Origin: Firmicutes bacterium UBA5201
GTDB taxonomy: Bacteria > Bacillota > Clostridia > Peptostreptococcales > Acidaminobacteraceae
Assembly: GCA_002412775.1 (NCBI GenBank)
Contig: DHVT01000011.1
Location: forward strand, 278,431-342,430
Direction of reading: 5' to 3'
DNA: 64,000 bases
Shown here: positions 17,465-26,281 of the stretch, piece after piece
Numbering within the stretch: position 1 is the first letter of the stretch
How the letters are laid out: each line of letters begins with the position of its first letter
Made by a program: the position numbers and the translations under genes
Notes under the pieces: generated by a model
Told to the model about the DNA's origin: nothing
The model's database searches: none
What the model saw: the letters and a program-made list of their open reading frames with translations, nothing else

Positions 17465-18108
17465 AACCAATAAAAGTAAGTTTGGTAAGTGGCAGTCCAA
17501 AGCCGTTGAGCAGTTCTTCGGAAGCTCTATTGGAGTCATTGAGAATCAAATTATCGAGCCATTTTCTTGTGAACCTTTTCAACCTGAACAAAACCAGTAT
17601 GCCAGAGGAATCTCTAGCTTCAATCATGGAAAGCGATATTCTTGTGTTGTCTTTTCCTCTATATGTGGATGGGATCCCTTCACATCTGTTGAATTGTCTC
17701 TTCGAAATGGAAAAACATTTAAAAAGATATGCTGGAACTGATATGACCGTGTATGCCATAGTCAATTGTGGTTTCTTCGAAGGACAACAAGCATTGCCTG
17801 CACTTGAGATGGTTAAGAACTGGTGCGTGAAGGCTGGTGTATCCTGGGGGCAGGGCTTGGGCGTCGGTGGTGGAGGAATGATTCAAAATCTTGCGAGTGT
17901 TCCGGATGGCCAAGGGCCTAAAAAGAACTTTTCTATGGCACTCGATCAATTGGCATCGAACATCAATGCAGGTTCAGAGGGTGAAAATCTTTATATATCT
18001 CCAAATTTTCCGAAAATCGGCTACAAAATTGGAGCTGAAATGGGCTGGCGCCATCAAATTAAAATGAACGGCTTAAGCAAAAGGGATCTTAACAGGAGAT
18101 TGGTATGA
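17461..18108 (+). CDS. Flavodoxin-fold NAD(P)H-dependent FMN reductase-like protein
   Basis: 215 residues. LVSGSPKPLSSSSEAL is the FMN phosphate-binding loop of flavodoxin-like reductases, and SDILVLSFPLYVDGIPSHLL is the second flavin-contact region. The C-terminal third is not typical and contains a glycine-rich GLGVGGGGM stretch. It starts within the stop of the shorter flavodoxin-fold gene and its own stop overlaps the nuclease gene, so all three are translationally coupled. Substrate unknown. Confidence 0.75.
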   Translation: MKPIKVSLVSGSPKPLSSSSEALLESLRIKLSSHFLVNLFNLNKTSMPEESLASIMESDILVLSFPLYVDGIPSHLLNCLFEMEKHLKRYAGTDMTVYAIVNCGFFEGQQALPALEMVKNWCVKAGVSWGQGLGVGGGGMIQNLASVPDGQGPKKNFSMALDQLASNINAGSEGENLYISPNFPKIGYKIGAEMGWRHQIKMNGLSKRDLNRRLV

Positions 18109-19181
18109 ATTTTACATTTTTTGACCTGGAAACACCAAATCGTTCCAATGACAAGATTTGTTCTTTTGGACTCATCCATATGATTGATGGTGAGACTGTT
18201 TTTGAACGGGAATTTCTGGTGAACCCCGAAGTTTATTTTGATACTTTCAATGTCCAGTTACATGGCGTATCAAGAGAAATGGTTCGCGGTAAACCTACTT
18301 TTGACAAAATTTGGCCTGAAATCAAAAAGTATTTCATCGAGGCTGTAGTGGTGGCGCATAATGCGAGTTTTGATCTTGCTGTACTGGACAAAGTCATGCA
18401 TCATTATGGCATTGAAATGCCCGAAATCAAATACAGCTGCACAGTCACAATGGCGAGAAAAAGGATAAGATCACCCAAGTATAGTTTGGACGTGGTCAGC
18501 AGCTTTTTTGGAGTGGAACTTTTGAGGCATCACAATGCCATGTCGGATACAAAAGCATGTCAAGGCATCTTTATGAAAATGATGACAAACTATGGGTACT
18601 CTGAAAGTGATGTATCCATTTACAAAAGCAAATTGTCGCATCGTGAACATTCTGCTAATAGTTATACATCAAACAGATTCTATTCCGAACGAACAATTCA
18701 GATCCAGGAGTTTCTAGAAAATCTGAAATTGATGCTGACTTCAAATGAAATCACGACAGAATCAATCACTAGATTAAAAGATTGGATGGAGCGACACCAA
18801 TTTTTAGATTCTGAGTTGGTATATAAAAAAGTAAAGGCAAAACTGGATCAGGGCGGTGATTTGAGAACATGCCTTCTTGAATGTGTGGATCCATTGAAAA
18901 ATATCGATTGTAGCGCCATCAATATCGATGGGAAATTATTTTGCATGACTGGCAATTTCAGTTTTGGTTCAAAGACAGATGTGGAGCTTTTTATATTGGC
19001 TCATGGCGGAAAAATCCATCCGACTGTAACCCGTGCTGTGGATTATGTCATAGTAGGTAATGAAGGTGATCCGGGGTGGTCATACGGGAGTTATGGTGTC
19101 AAAGTCAAGAAAGCCATGGAAATGCAAGAAAAGGGATATCCGATTAAGATTGTAAGTGAAAAAGATGTCTTTGGCGAATAA
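18105..19181 (+). CDS. DnaQ-type 3'-5' exonuclease fused to a BRCT domain
   Basis: 358 residues. RNase-T/DnaQ domain at about 1-165 with the three exonuclease motifs: FDLE (D7, E9), HNASFDLAVLD, and HNAMSDTKA with the ExoIII histidine and aspartate. A linker of about 100 residues leads to a BRCT domain (about 265-350, GKLFCMTGNFSFGSKTDVE and VDYVIVGNEGDPGW), as in DNA ligase and epsilon-like repair proteins. Likely a DNA-repair nuclease, though RNA as substrate is possible given the operon. It is the last gene of the rtcB operon and is coupled by ATGA to the flavodoxin-fold gene. Confidence 0.88.
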   Translation: MNFTFFDLETPNRSNDKICSFGLIHMIDGETVFEREFLVNPEVYFDTFNVQLHGVSREMVRGKPTFDKIWPEIKKYFIEAVVVAHNASFDLAVLDKVMHHYGIEMPEIKYSCTVTMARKRIRSPKYSLDVVSSFFGVELLRHHNAMSDTKACQGIFMKMMTNYGYSESDVSIYKSKLSHREHSANSYTSNRFYSERTIQIQEFLENLKLMLTSNEITTESITRLKDWMERHQFLDSELVYKKVKAKLDQGGDLRTCLLECVDPLKNIDCSAINIDGKLFCMTGNFSFGSKTDVELFILAHGGKIHPTVTRAVDYVIVGNEGDPGWSYGSYGVKVKKAMEMQEKGYPIKIVSEKDVFGE

Positions 19182-19186
19182 AAAAC

Positions 19187-19204
19187 GCCTCCCGATCGGA
19201 AGGC
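19187..19204. terminator. Hairpin after the exonuclease gene, oriented for the minus strand
   Basis: GCCTCCC and GGAAGGC pair (one mismatch) around GAT. The A run lies on the 5' side, so the U tract forms only on the minus strand. It may stop antisense transcription; on the plus strand it is just a hairpin. Confidence 0.4.
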
Positions 19205-19238
19205 ATGGACTGAAAGCTATAGGTCAACGAATGTTCAG

Positions 19239-19267
19239 TTGATAGATAATGAGTGTGGATGTATAAT
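19239..19267 (+). promoter_or_regulatory. Promoter of the J-domain gene
   Basis: TTGATA (19239-19244), a 17-base spacer, and a perfect TATAAT (19262-19267), 29 bases before ATG 19297. Confidence 0.75.
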
Positions 19268-19296
19268 GATAGGACAACTATAGACTGGTGGTTTTT

Positions 19297-20397
19297 ATGT
19301 CAAGGACTAATAAATTCAACGACAAACATTACATTATGCATTGCGATATGCCTTCTGAGCTCTTCACGGTGAGGGGCATTAAAAAAGAGTATCGGGCGTT
19401 GGCCAAGATTTGGCATCCGGATATATCTGAAGTCAGGGAAGCGCTTTATATAATGAGCAAAATAAACGCACTTTATAATGAGGGACAATCTCTGATCAAA
19501 AATCATAAATTTTATGAGAAAGAAAGAATTCTCAATAGAGATCGAAGACGATACGACGAAGACGAAAAAAGTGACATCAAAGAATCTAAAGTCGATTATT
19601 CTGAATTTAAAGAGGAATTGAAACGAAGTAAAAGAAAACGAGTGATCGAGCTGAAGACAAATTCCGGGAAATGTGTGCGATTCAAATATTTGAAGCGCGT
19701 CATCATTGAACTGGGGTTCATGTATGTATCCGAAGAACATATTCTACTTGAAATCACGAAACTCAAACGCAAGATTTTCATGGATTCGATTAAAATCGTT
19801 AAGAATGGTGAGGGCGCTTACTTCAAAGTTCCGATTCCCGAAATCATTGATTCGTTCGACACCGAAACTCATGGTTATATTGTTATAAAAAAAGAAAAGG
19901 GCATTGAACCGATTGTCACTCTGGAGGTTGTTTCAGGTTATCTGAAACCACTCGCCTGCAGAAAAATATGCGAAGGTATTTTCTACGATTTGACCGCACT
20001 CAAGTATATGGGCTTAACTTCAACAGGCCTGGAAAAGGATCTGTTGTTCATTGACGTTACAACAGGTAGACTCCACAATTTCGGTTTGTATTTCTATTTG
20101 CATGAATTCAACTCCAAATTGAACAGGGCACCCCTGGAGGTTTCTGAATCTCTTCGGAATTTGAAACCCAAAAGCAATGAATCGTTGATCATTGAGTTGG
20201 TGAAGACATTAATATTGAAGTTGAGCATCAGTGCAGGACTCAAAGTGGATGATTTCTACAAATGGATCATGGAACTCAACTGTGACTCGCTTGAAATCTC
20301 ACTCGCGGAAAGTCAGGTTTTCAACAGATCGATAATGTCAGTGACCAATCATGGATTCAATTTGGAGTCTTATTACAGCGTGATATCAAGCAGTTAA
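19297..20397 (+). CDS. J-domain protein with kinase-like C-terminal region (tentative)
   Basis: 366 residues from ATG 19297, with GGTGG five bases upstream. The N-terminus is a short J-domain: KKEYRALAKIWHPD, with the invariant HPD at 40-42, then a helix IMSKINALYNEG. A highly charged, Lys/Glu/Arg-rich linker (about 75-125) follows. The remaining 240 residues hold a segment (roughly 205-270) that runs helix, GLTSTGLEKDLLFIDV, HNFGLYFYL, like the catalytic loop and metal-binding strand of protein-kinase-like folds but without the catalytic Asp. This may be an Hsp70 co-chaperone fused to a pseudokinase-like domain. The second part of the call is inference. Confidence 0.6.
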   Translation: MSRTNKFNDKHYIMHCDMPSELFTVRGIKKEYRALAKIWHPDISEVREALYIMSKINALYNEGQSLIKNHKFYEKERILNRDRRRYDEDEKSDIKESKVDYSEFKEELKRSKRKRVIELKTNSGKCVRFKYLKRVIIELGFMYVSEEHILLEITKLKRKIFMDSIKIVKNGEGAYFKVPIPEIIDSFDTETHGYIVIKKEKGIEPIVTLEVVSGYLKPLACRKICEGIFYDLTALKYMGLTSTGLEKDLLFIDVTTGRLHNFGLYFYLHEFNSKLNRAPLEVSESLRNLKPKSNESLIIELVKTLILKLSISAGLKVDDFYKWIMELNCDSLEISLAESQVFNRSIMSVTNHGFNLESYYSVISSS

Positions 20398-20417
20398 AAC
20401 CAGATGGAGGTATCGAT

Positions 20418-20744
20418 ATGAAAGTTGCAAAACTATTGGCTCTTTTAGGAATATTGGCTATGACCGGAGCGCTTTTTTTCGGATTCACAAAAGGCGATTT
20501 TTTCGTGGATGGCGGTGAAATTCTTGCCAATCCTTGGGGCATAGTATCCATGGTGGATCTGTATGTTGGTTTCACTTTGTTTTCGATGTGGATTGCTTTT
20601 CGCGAAAAGAATATTATAGTCTCTGGAATATGGATTGCTTTGATGATGGTACTCGGATTCTTCACTGGGGCACTATATGTTTTAATACAATTGTTCAATT
20701 GCAAAGGCGATATGCAAAAGTTCTTTATGGGTGACAGAGCTTGA
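20418..20744 (+). CDS. DUF1475-like small membrane protein
   Basis: 108 residues with three hydrophobic segments (about 5-22, 42-62, 68-92). NPWGIVSMVDLYVGFTLFS and the following FREK resemble the DUF1475 family, whose function is unknown. GGAGG precedes the start. Its stop overlaps the TTG start of the next gene, so the two membrane proteins are probably made together. Confidence 0.65.
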   Translation: MKVAKLLALLGILAMTGALFFGFTKGDFFVDGGEILANPWGIVSMVDLYVGFTLFSMWIAFREKNIIVSGIWIALMMVLGFFTGALYVLIQLFNCKGDMQKFFMGDRA

Positions 20745-21409
20745 CTCGGAGTAAGGAGATTGTGGAAGAACTGAGATCGGTAATCTCCGGTAAAACACTG
20801 GATGCCGTTCTGCCTCCGCTGTTGTTTGTTGTGTTAAATGGTAGGGTGGGGCTTGGAGCGGCAGTTGTCATTTCTGCACTGTCAGCGATTGCTGTAGGCG
20901 TTTTGAGAGTATTGAACAAGCAAAAGTGGCAATATGCCTTTGGAGGCTTGGCAGGCATCATTGTGGCATCAGGGTTTTCTTATTTTTCAGGAAGCGCCGC
21001 AAATTATTTTTTGCCTGGGATAATCAGTAGTGGACTTGTTTTCTTACTCTCAATCATGAGTGTGTTGGTGGGAAAACCACTAGCGGCATGGGCAAGCCAT
21101 TTGTCAAGGGGATGGGCTCTTGATTGGTTTTGGAGATCCGATGTGAAGCCAGCATATCGAGAAGTGACACTGCTTTGGTCTTTTTTTTTCTTGCTGCGAT
21201 TTGTGGTGTTGATGGTTTTGCTTTCACGTGAAAGTGTGACAGAACTTTTTGCTTGGAAAACACTTCTCGGATGGCCAGTGACCATAAGTGTGCTTGTGAT
21301 CAGTTATATTTATGGCATGTGGCGTCTAAAAAATCTTGGCGGTCCTGGAATAGAGGAGCATTTGGCTGGTAAACAACCACCATATAAAGGGCAGACACGC
21401 GGATTCTGA
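20741..21409 (+). CDS. DUF3159-like membrane protein
   Basis: 222 residues from a TTG start that overlaps the previous stop; GTG at 20762 is an alternative but lies only three bases after AAGGAG. Six or so hydrophobic segments. LPPLLFVVLNG at the start and YFLPGIISSG plus LLWSFFFLLRFVV in the middle match DUF3159, a family I know mainly from Actinobacteria. No function is established. A lineage far from its usual home would suggest transfer. Confidence 0.65.
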   Translation: MTRSKEIVEELRSVISGKTLDAVLPPLLFVVLNGRVGLGAAVVISALSAIAVGVLRVLNKQKWQYAFGGLAGIIVASGFSYFSGSAANYFLPGIISSGLVFLLSIMSVLVGKPLAAWASHLSRGWALDWFWRSDVKPAYREVTLLWSFFFLLRFVVLMVLLSRESVTELFAWKTLLGWPVTISVLVISYIYGMWRLKNLGGPGIEEHLAGKQPPYKGQTRGF

Positions 21410-21428
21410 TAATAGTCCCAAAGATGTA

Positions 21429-21457
21429 TTTTCATATTGCTTTTATTACGATATAAT
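21429..21457 (+). promoter_or_regulatory. Promoter of the methyltransferase-GH3-phosphodiesterase operon
   Basis: TTTTCA (21429-21434), a 17-base spacer, and perfect TATAAT (21452-21457). The first gene starts at 21494 behind TAGGAGG. Confidence 0.6.
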
Positions 21458-21493
21458 AAATTATCTCTACACTATGATTAGGAGGCGAAATTG

Positions 21494-22072
21494 ATGGTAT
21501 TTATATTAGCAGGTTGCTTAGGATTTCTACTTTTCTTTATTTATGATGTGAATAGTATGAAATGGCAATCCAATCTAGTGAATCAATTTTTTTTCATAGG
21601 TTTTCTATTAGTATTATTCAGCACTACTGGAGCCGTTTATTATGTTAGAGAAGATATTGTGTTGAATTCTGTCATGAGTTGGTTATGGATTTCAATGATT
21701 TTGATTTTTATGATTTTGTTGATTTATTCGTTGTTTTTTGCACTCCCATTTGGTTCAACCTATTTAGAAAACGAAAAAGGTAGGCAAGTTTATACCAAAG
21801 GTATGTACGCATTATCCCGTCACCCAGGAGCACTCTGGTTTATTGGGCTGTATTTTTCGATATATTTTTTAACTGGTAATTCGCTAATTCTTATTATGGC
21901 AGTTGTTTTTAGCATTTTGAATATTGTTTATGTAATATTTCAAGATTTGTGGACTTTTCCAAGATTATTTATAGATTATAAAAAATATGCGAACTCGACG
22001 CCCTTTATCATTCCAAGTTTCAAGAGTGTCAATAGGATGATTAATACAATTAGATTTCAAATAGGAGAATGA
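21494..22072 (+). CDS. Membrane methyltransferase of the isoprenylcysteine/phospholipid methyltransferase type
   Basis: 192 residues from ATG 21494 (TAGGAGG upstream; a TTG directly before it is in frame). Five or six hydrophobic segments. GMYALSRHPGALWFIGL is the SAM-binding RHP motif of the ICMT/PEMT membrane methyltransferases, and the C-terminal DYKKYANSTPFIIP resembles the conserved end of that group. The acceptor (a carboxyl or amine of a lipid or small molecule) is unknown. One base separates it from the GH3-like synthetase, implying action on a common product. Confidence 0.7.
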   Translation: MVFILAGCLGFLLFFIYDVNSMKWQSNLVNQFFFIGFLLVLFSTTGAVYYVREDIVLNSVMSWLWISMILIFMILLIYSLFFALPFGSTYLENEKGRQVYTKGMYALSRHPGALWFIGLYFSIYFLTGNSLILIMAVVFSILNIVYVIFQDLWTFPRLFIDYKKYANSTPFIIPSFKSVNRMINTIRFQIGE

Positions 22073-22073
22073 T

Positions 22074-23699
22074 ATGAATTTGCAGGCTAAATTGAGCGAA
22101 AAAAGATACGATCATATTTGGAATTCATATTGCGGTTTTCTGGATTTGAATCTTGAGGGGTTCATGTCTATACAAAACAGGTTGATGATGGAACAGATTG
22201 AGATGTGGAGCACTTCATTTCTCGGAAAAAGTATCTTGAATGGAAGGATTCCAAAAAGTATAGATGAATTCAGATCAATGGTTCCTCTGACCACCTATGA
22301 TGATTATGCGGATGTACTTTTACAAAAAAAGGCTGAGACGCTTCCTGAGAATCCTGTCATATGGATTCAAACCACTTGGGAAGGAGGCAAACACCCGATA
22401 AAGGTTGCTCCTTATACAAGAAGTATGTTGGATGTCTACAAAAATAATGTCACTGCATGTCTTTTACTTTCAACCAGCAAAGCAAAGGGACATTTTGATG
22501 TTTCAAAATCTGATAAAATACTATACGGATTGGCACCTTTGCCATATGCCACAGGTATTCTGCCATTATTGTTAAATGAGGAGATAGATATTGAATTTTT
22601 ACCCGCTGTGAAGGATGCGGAAGACATGACTTTCTCAGAGAGGAATAAATTGGGATTCAAGTTGGCAATGAAAAGTGGTGTTGATTATTTTTTCGGTTTG
22701 GGCAGTGTGGTTTATGCCATAAGCAGAAGTTTTGGTGATCTAAATGCCAAGTCTTCTGGAGGTGTATCCGCTCTACTAAAGTGTAAACCAAAAATGATTT
22801 ATCGTATACTTCGTGGTAAGTACATAGCTAAAAAGGAAAATCGCGCACTGATGCCAAAAGATATTTTTAAATTAAAAGGTTTCATGGTAGCTGGAACCGA
22901 CAATAAATGTTATAAAGATGATCTGGAATCCTTATGGGGAATTAGACCTATGGAAATATTCGCAGGTACTGAACCCACTGTTATTGGCACCGAAACATGG
23001 ACAAGAAGTGGCATGTATTTTTTCCCGGATTCATGTTTTTATGAATTTATATCAGAAAAAGACATGTACAAGAATTTAGAAAATTCCAATCACCAACCTT
23101 CAACTTATTTGATGGATGAAGTTGTCCCTGGTGAAAAATATGAATTGGTCATATCGGTATTAAAGGGTGGAGCGTTTGCAAGATATCGTGTCGGAGATAT
23201 GTATAGATGTGTGGGATTAACCAACAAAGAAGATGATACTCGAATTCCAAGATTCGAGTATATTGACCGTGTACCGACTGTAATCGATATCGCTGGGTTT
23301 ACTAGAATATCCAAAAATGGTATTGAAAACGCGTTGCAACTTTCAGGTCTGAAAGTTGTCAATTGGACTGCCAAAAAGGCTTATAACGACAATAACAAAC
23401 CGTATATGCATTTGTTGGTTGAAATGGAGAAAAGCTCATTGATCGATGGAGCTGTCAACACTGAAATAATCAAAGAGATTTTAACAACATATTTTAAATA
23501 TCTTGATCAGGATTATAGAGATCTCAAGAAAATATTGGGAATGGATCCATTGGTCGTAACCATTCTGAAGTGTGGTACGTTTAGCAATTATAACAGCATG
23601 CACAATAAAGATATCACCAAAATAAATGCAAATCATTATGAAATAATGGAGTTGATGGAGGCACAAGAGTTTCAAGGAAGTGAAAGGCGGGTGATCTAG
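22074..23699 (+). CDS. GH3 auxin-responsive-promoter-like adenylating amide synthetase
   Basis: 541 residues. The GH3 family, part of the adenylating superfamily, activates a carboxylate with ATP and joins it to an amine. Visible motifs are YRVGDMYRC (GH3 motif III) and EIFAGTEPTVIGTETW (motif II region). The phosphate-loop motif I, normally a Ser/Thr/Gly-rich SSGT-type stretch, reads QTTWEGGKHPIKVAPYT, so the loop is altered but TT and K are kept. The substrate is unknown. AGGAG precedes the start; the stop is one base before the phosphodiesterase gene. Confidence 0.72.
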   Translation: MNLQAKLSEKRYDHIWNSYCGFLDLNLEGFMSIQNRLMMEQIEMWSTSFLGKSILNGRIPKSIDEFRSMVPLTTYDDYADVLLQKKAETLPENPVIWIQTTWEGGKHPIKVAPYTRSMLDVYKNNVTACLLLSTSKAKGHFDVSKSDKILYGLAPLPYATGILPLLLNEEIDIEFLPAVKDAEDMTFSERNKLGFKLAMKSGVDYFFGLGSVVYAISRSFGDLNAKSSGGVSALLKCKPKMIYRILRGKYIAKKENRALMPKDIFKLKGFMVAGTDNKCYKDDLESLWGIRPMEIFAGTEPTVIGTETWTRSGMYFFPDSCFYEFISEKDMYKNLENSNHQPSTYLMDEVVPGEKYELVISVLKGGAFARYRVGDMYRCVGLTNKEDDTRIPRFEYIDRVPTVIDIAGFTRISKNGIENALQLSGLKVVNWTAKKAYNDNNKPYMHLLVEMEKSSLIDGAVNTEIIKEILTTYFKYLDQDYRDLKKILGMDPLVVTILKCGTFSNYNSMHNKDITKINANHYEIMELMEAQEFQGSERRVI

Positions 23700-23700
23700 A

Positions 23701-26271
23701 GTGGGTGACGGTATATTTGGATACTTATCCAGCATAGCAGTATTGTCCTATCTCTTTATGTTGATGATTTTCATCAATGCAGAAAAAAATAAGATTACCA
23801 ACTCTTTTCTGTTAGTACTTTTGTCTATGGTCTTTTGGACTGGTGGGTCACTTATGATGCGGCTACAAGTCTTTCCAACTTATGTATTCTGGTATCATAT
23901 GTCATTTGGCGGAATACTATTGATGCTATTCAGTTACTATCGTTTTATTTTGGCTTTTTTAGGCCTATCCAATAAAGTGTCAAGTCGCATCTTTTTCATT
24001 TTGTTATTGGGTTGTTTTCTGATTAATATTCCAAATGGCATTATTTTAAAATGGCCAATAATAGCAGATATGGGTGGAAGGTCAGTCATGGTATATGATC
24101 AATTCTCGCCTTTCATTGCAATGCTCATTGTGATCTCGGTGGTTATGATTATGCAAATGATTCAAATGTTGTTTCTTGCGTCAAAAAGTAATCATATAGT
24201 ACGAAAACAGGCCATACCAATTGTAATTGGAATCTTGATCTTATTTTTAGGTCACTTGTCGGTGATGTTGCCAATCTTCAAAGGATTTCCGATTGATATC
24301 GTCTCAGGCCTGTTGAATGCTGTGTTTCTATTGTTTGCACTCATCAAAAGAAAATTGTTCAAACTTAAGTTGATGGCTTCAGAGAGTGTGGGATACTTAT
24401 TTAGTGTAGCATTGTCGTTTGGTGTTTTTTATAGTGTTTATCCATTTCTAAGCCATCTGATCGATATTGAAAGCAAGTTATCTATAAATTTTGCGTTACC
24501 GATCTATTTGGTGTTCTTTTTAGTAGTGCTTACATTACTTTTCCAATTGTGGAAGAAAGTAATAGCAGAAATTTTTATCAAAGATGAAGTAAACCATAAT
24601 GAGATTCTTAGAGAGTTCAGTTACTTGGTATCCAAGAGTCTAAAATTAAAAGATATCTTTGAGAGTACAGTTATGGCAATTGCCAAAGCCACAAGCATCA
24701 AAAATATTTTCATTGCCACTTTTGACCATAAATCTGGTGATTATATAATGAGATACAGTGATCATACCCTGGCTGATTTATCATTTGTAATCAGAAAAGA
24801 CAATCCGATAATTTCATGGATCCAGAATCATGAAGGGTATATTTCCATGGAGGAGTTTGTTCATTCCGTAGAGTACAAGTCAATGTGGGAGTCTGAAAAA
24901 TTACAGCTCATAAGATTGGGAATCACATATTGTACCAGTCTAAAAGATGGCGATAAAATGATCGGTCTCATCATGTTTTCGGATAAAGGAAGGAAAAACA
25001 AACTTAGAGAACAAGATTTAAGCATGATTTCATCATTAAGTGCAGTTGCATCAATAGCTATCAACAATGCCCACATCTATGAAAAGGCATATTTGGAAGC
25101 GAGGACAGATGAATTAACCGGCGCTTTGAACAGAAGACATTTTTTTGAAGTCATTCAAGATGAATTTGAAAAAAACAAGGACGGTTCACTTGCACTTGTC
25201 ATCATTAATTTAGATGATTTCAAATTGTTCAATCAACTTTACGGTGTCAAAAAAGGTGATCAGACTCTAAAGAAAATCACGGATATAATAAAGTCCAGTA
25301 TTGGTCAACAAGGGGTGGTCGCAAGATATAGTGGTAAAGAGTTCGCAATCATTCTTCCTGGATATGATGTGTTTTCTGTCAAAAGGCTTACTGAAAGTAT
25401 TAGAGATCAAATTGCCTTGTTGGGAAAAAGTTCCAATAGTTCCTATCAGAAGATCATTACAATCAGTGCTGGAATCAGTATTGTGCCTTATGGTGCAAAA
25501 AATGTCAAAGAATTGATTGAAAATGCAGAACAAGCCATCTACAATGTTAAAAGAAAAGGTAAAAATGCCATTAAAGTATTTGAGACTTTTATTCACAACG
25601 AAAGAGATCAATCCGAGGATTACGATTATACAAGCGTTTATGATGAGTATAAATCTACGATTTATGCTTTGACTGCAGCAATTGATGCAAAAGATCATTA
25701 TACTTTCAATCACTCTGACAACGTTGCTTCACACGCAGTTGCTTTAGCCAAGTATTTAAAATTGAATGAGGATATCGTTGAGAACATTCGGCAAGCAGCT
25801 TTGCTTCATGACATAGGTAAGATCAGCATTCCTGAAAAAATTCTAAATAAGCCTGGCAAACTCACTGATAGTGAATACAGAATCATGCAAGGACATGTTG
25901 AAGCATCAATAGATATCATTAAACATTTACCTTCGCTTGATTACGTAATACCAGCGGTTTTGGGCCATCATGAGCGTTATGATGGAAGTGGTTATCCTCG
26001 TCGGATATCTGGTGAAGATATACCTTTGACTGCAAGAATATTGTGCATTTCTGATGCGTTTGATGCCATGGTGTCGAAAAGATGCTACAAAAAAGAAATT
26101 CCGATTAAAGAGACTATTAATATTATGATTAGTGAAGCTGGGAAACAGTTTGACCCTCAGTTGGTAAACGCATTTGTAACCTTGATTGAGAGTGGTGTTA
26201 TATCGGCTGATTATTCCAGTGATCGAAATGAACATGGTGTCATCAGAATACCAGAAAAAGTTATTTATTAA
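23701..26271 (+). CDS. Membrane GAF-degenerate GGDEF-HD-GYP protein
   Basis: 856 residues from GTG, one base after the GH3 gene. Seven or eight N-terminal hydrophobic segments (about 1-290, histidine-kinase-type N-terminal sensor), GAF domain (about 310-455), GGDEF-like domain (465-625) and HD-GYP domain (655-830). The GGDEF motif is SGKEF (544-548), so cyclase activity is unlikely; it may bind GTP as a regulator. The HD-GYP part is intact: H703 D704 in LLHDIGKIS and HHERYDGSGYP at 757-766. It should therefore degrade c-di-GMP under control of a membrane-sensed ligand. Confidence 0.88.
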   Translation: MGDGIFGYLSSIAVLSYLFMLMIFINAEKNKITNSFLLVLLSMVFWTGGSLMMRLQVFPTYVFWYHMSFGGILLMLFSYYRFILAFLGLSNKVSSRIFFILLLGCFLINIPNGIILKWPIIADMGGRSVMVYDQFSPFIAMLIVISVVMIMQMIQMLFLASKSNHIVRKQAIPIVIGILILFLGHLSVMLPIFKGFPIDIVSGLLNAVFLLFALIKRKLFKLKLMASESVGYLFSVALSFGVFYSVYPFLSHLIDIESKLSINFALPIYLVFFLVVLTLLFQLWKKVIAEIFIKDEVNHNEILREFSYLVSKSLKLKDIFESTVMAIAKATSIKNIFIATFDHKSGDYIMRYSDHTLADLSFVIRKDNPIISWIQNHEGYISMEEFVHSVEYKSMWESEKLQLIRLGITYCTSLKDGDKMIGLIMFSDKGRKNKLREQDLSMISSLSAVASIAINNAHIYEKAYLEARTDELTGALNRRHFFEVIQDEFEKNKDGSLALVIINLDDFKLFNQLYGVKKGDQTLKKITDIIKSSIGQQGVVARYSGKEFAIILPGYDVFSVKRLTESIRDQIALLGKSSNSSYQKIITISAGISIVPYGAKNVKELIENAEQAIYNVKRKGKNAIKVFETFIHNERDQSEDYDYTSVYDEYKSTIYALTAAIDAKDHYTFNHSDNVASHAVALAKYLKLNEDIVENIRQAALLHDIGKISIPEKILNKPGKLTDSEYRIMQGHVEASIDIIKHLPSLDYVIPAVLGHHERYDGSGYPRRISGEDIPLTARILCISDAFDAMVSKRCYKKEIPIKETINIMISEAGKQFDPQLVNAFVTLIESGVISADYSSDRNEHGVIRIPEKVIY

Positions 26272-26281
26272 TCTGTAAATT

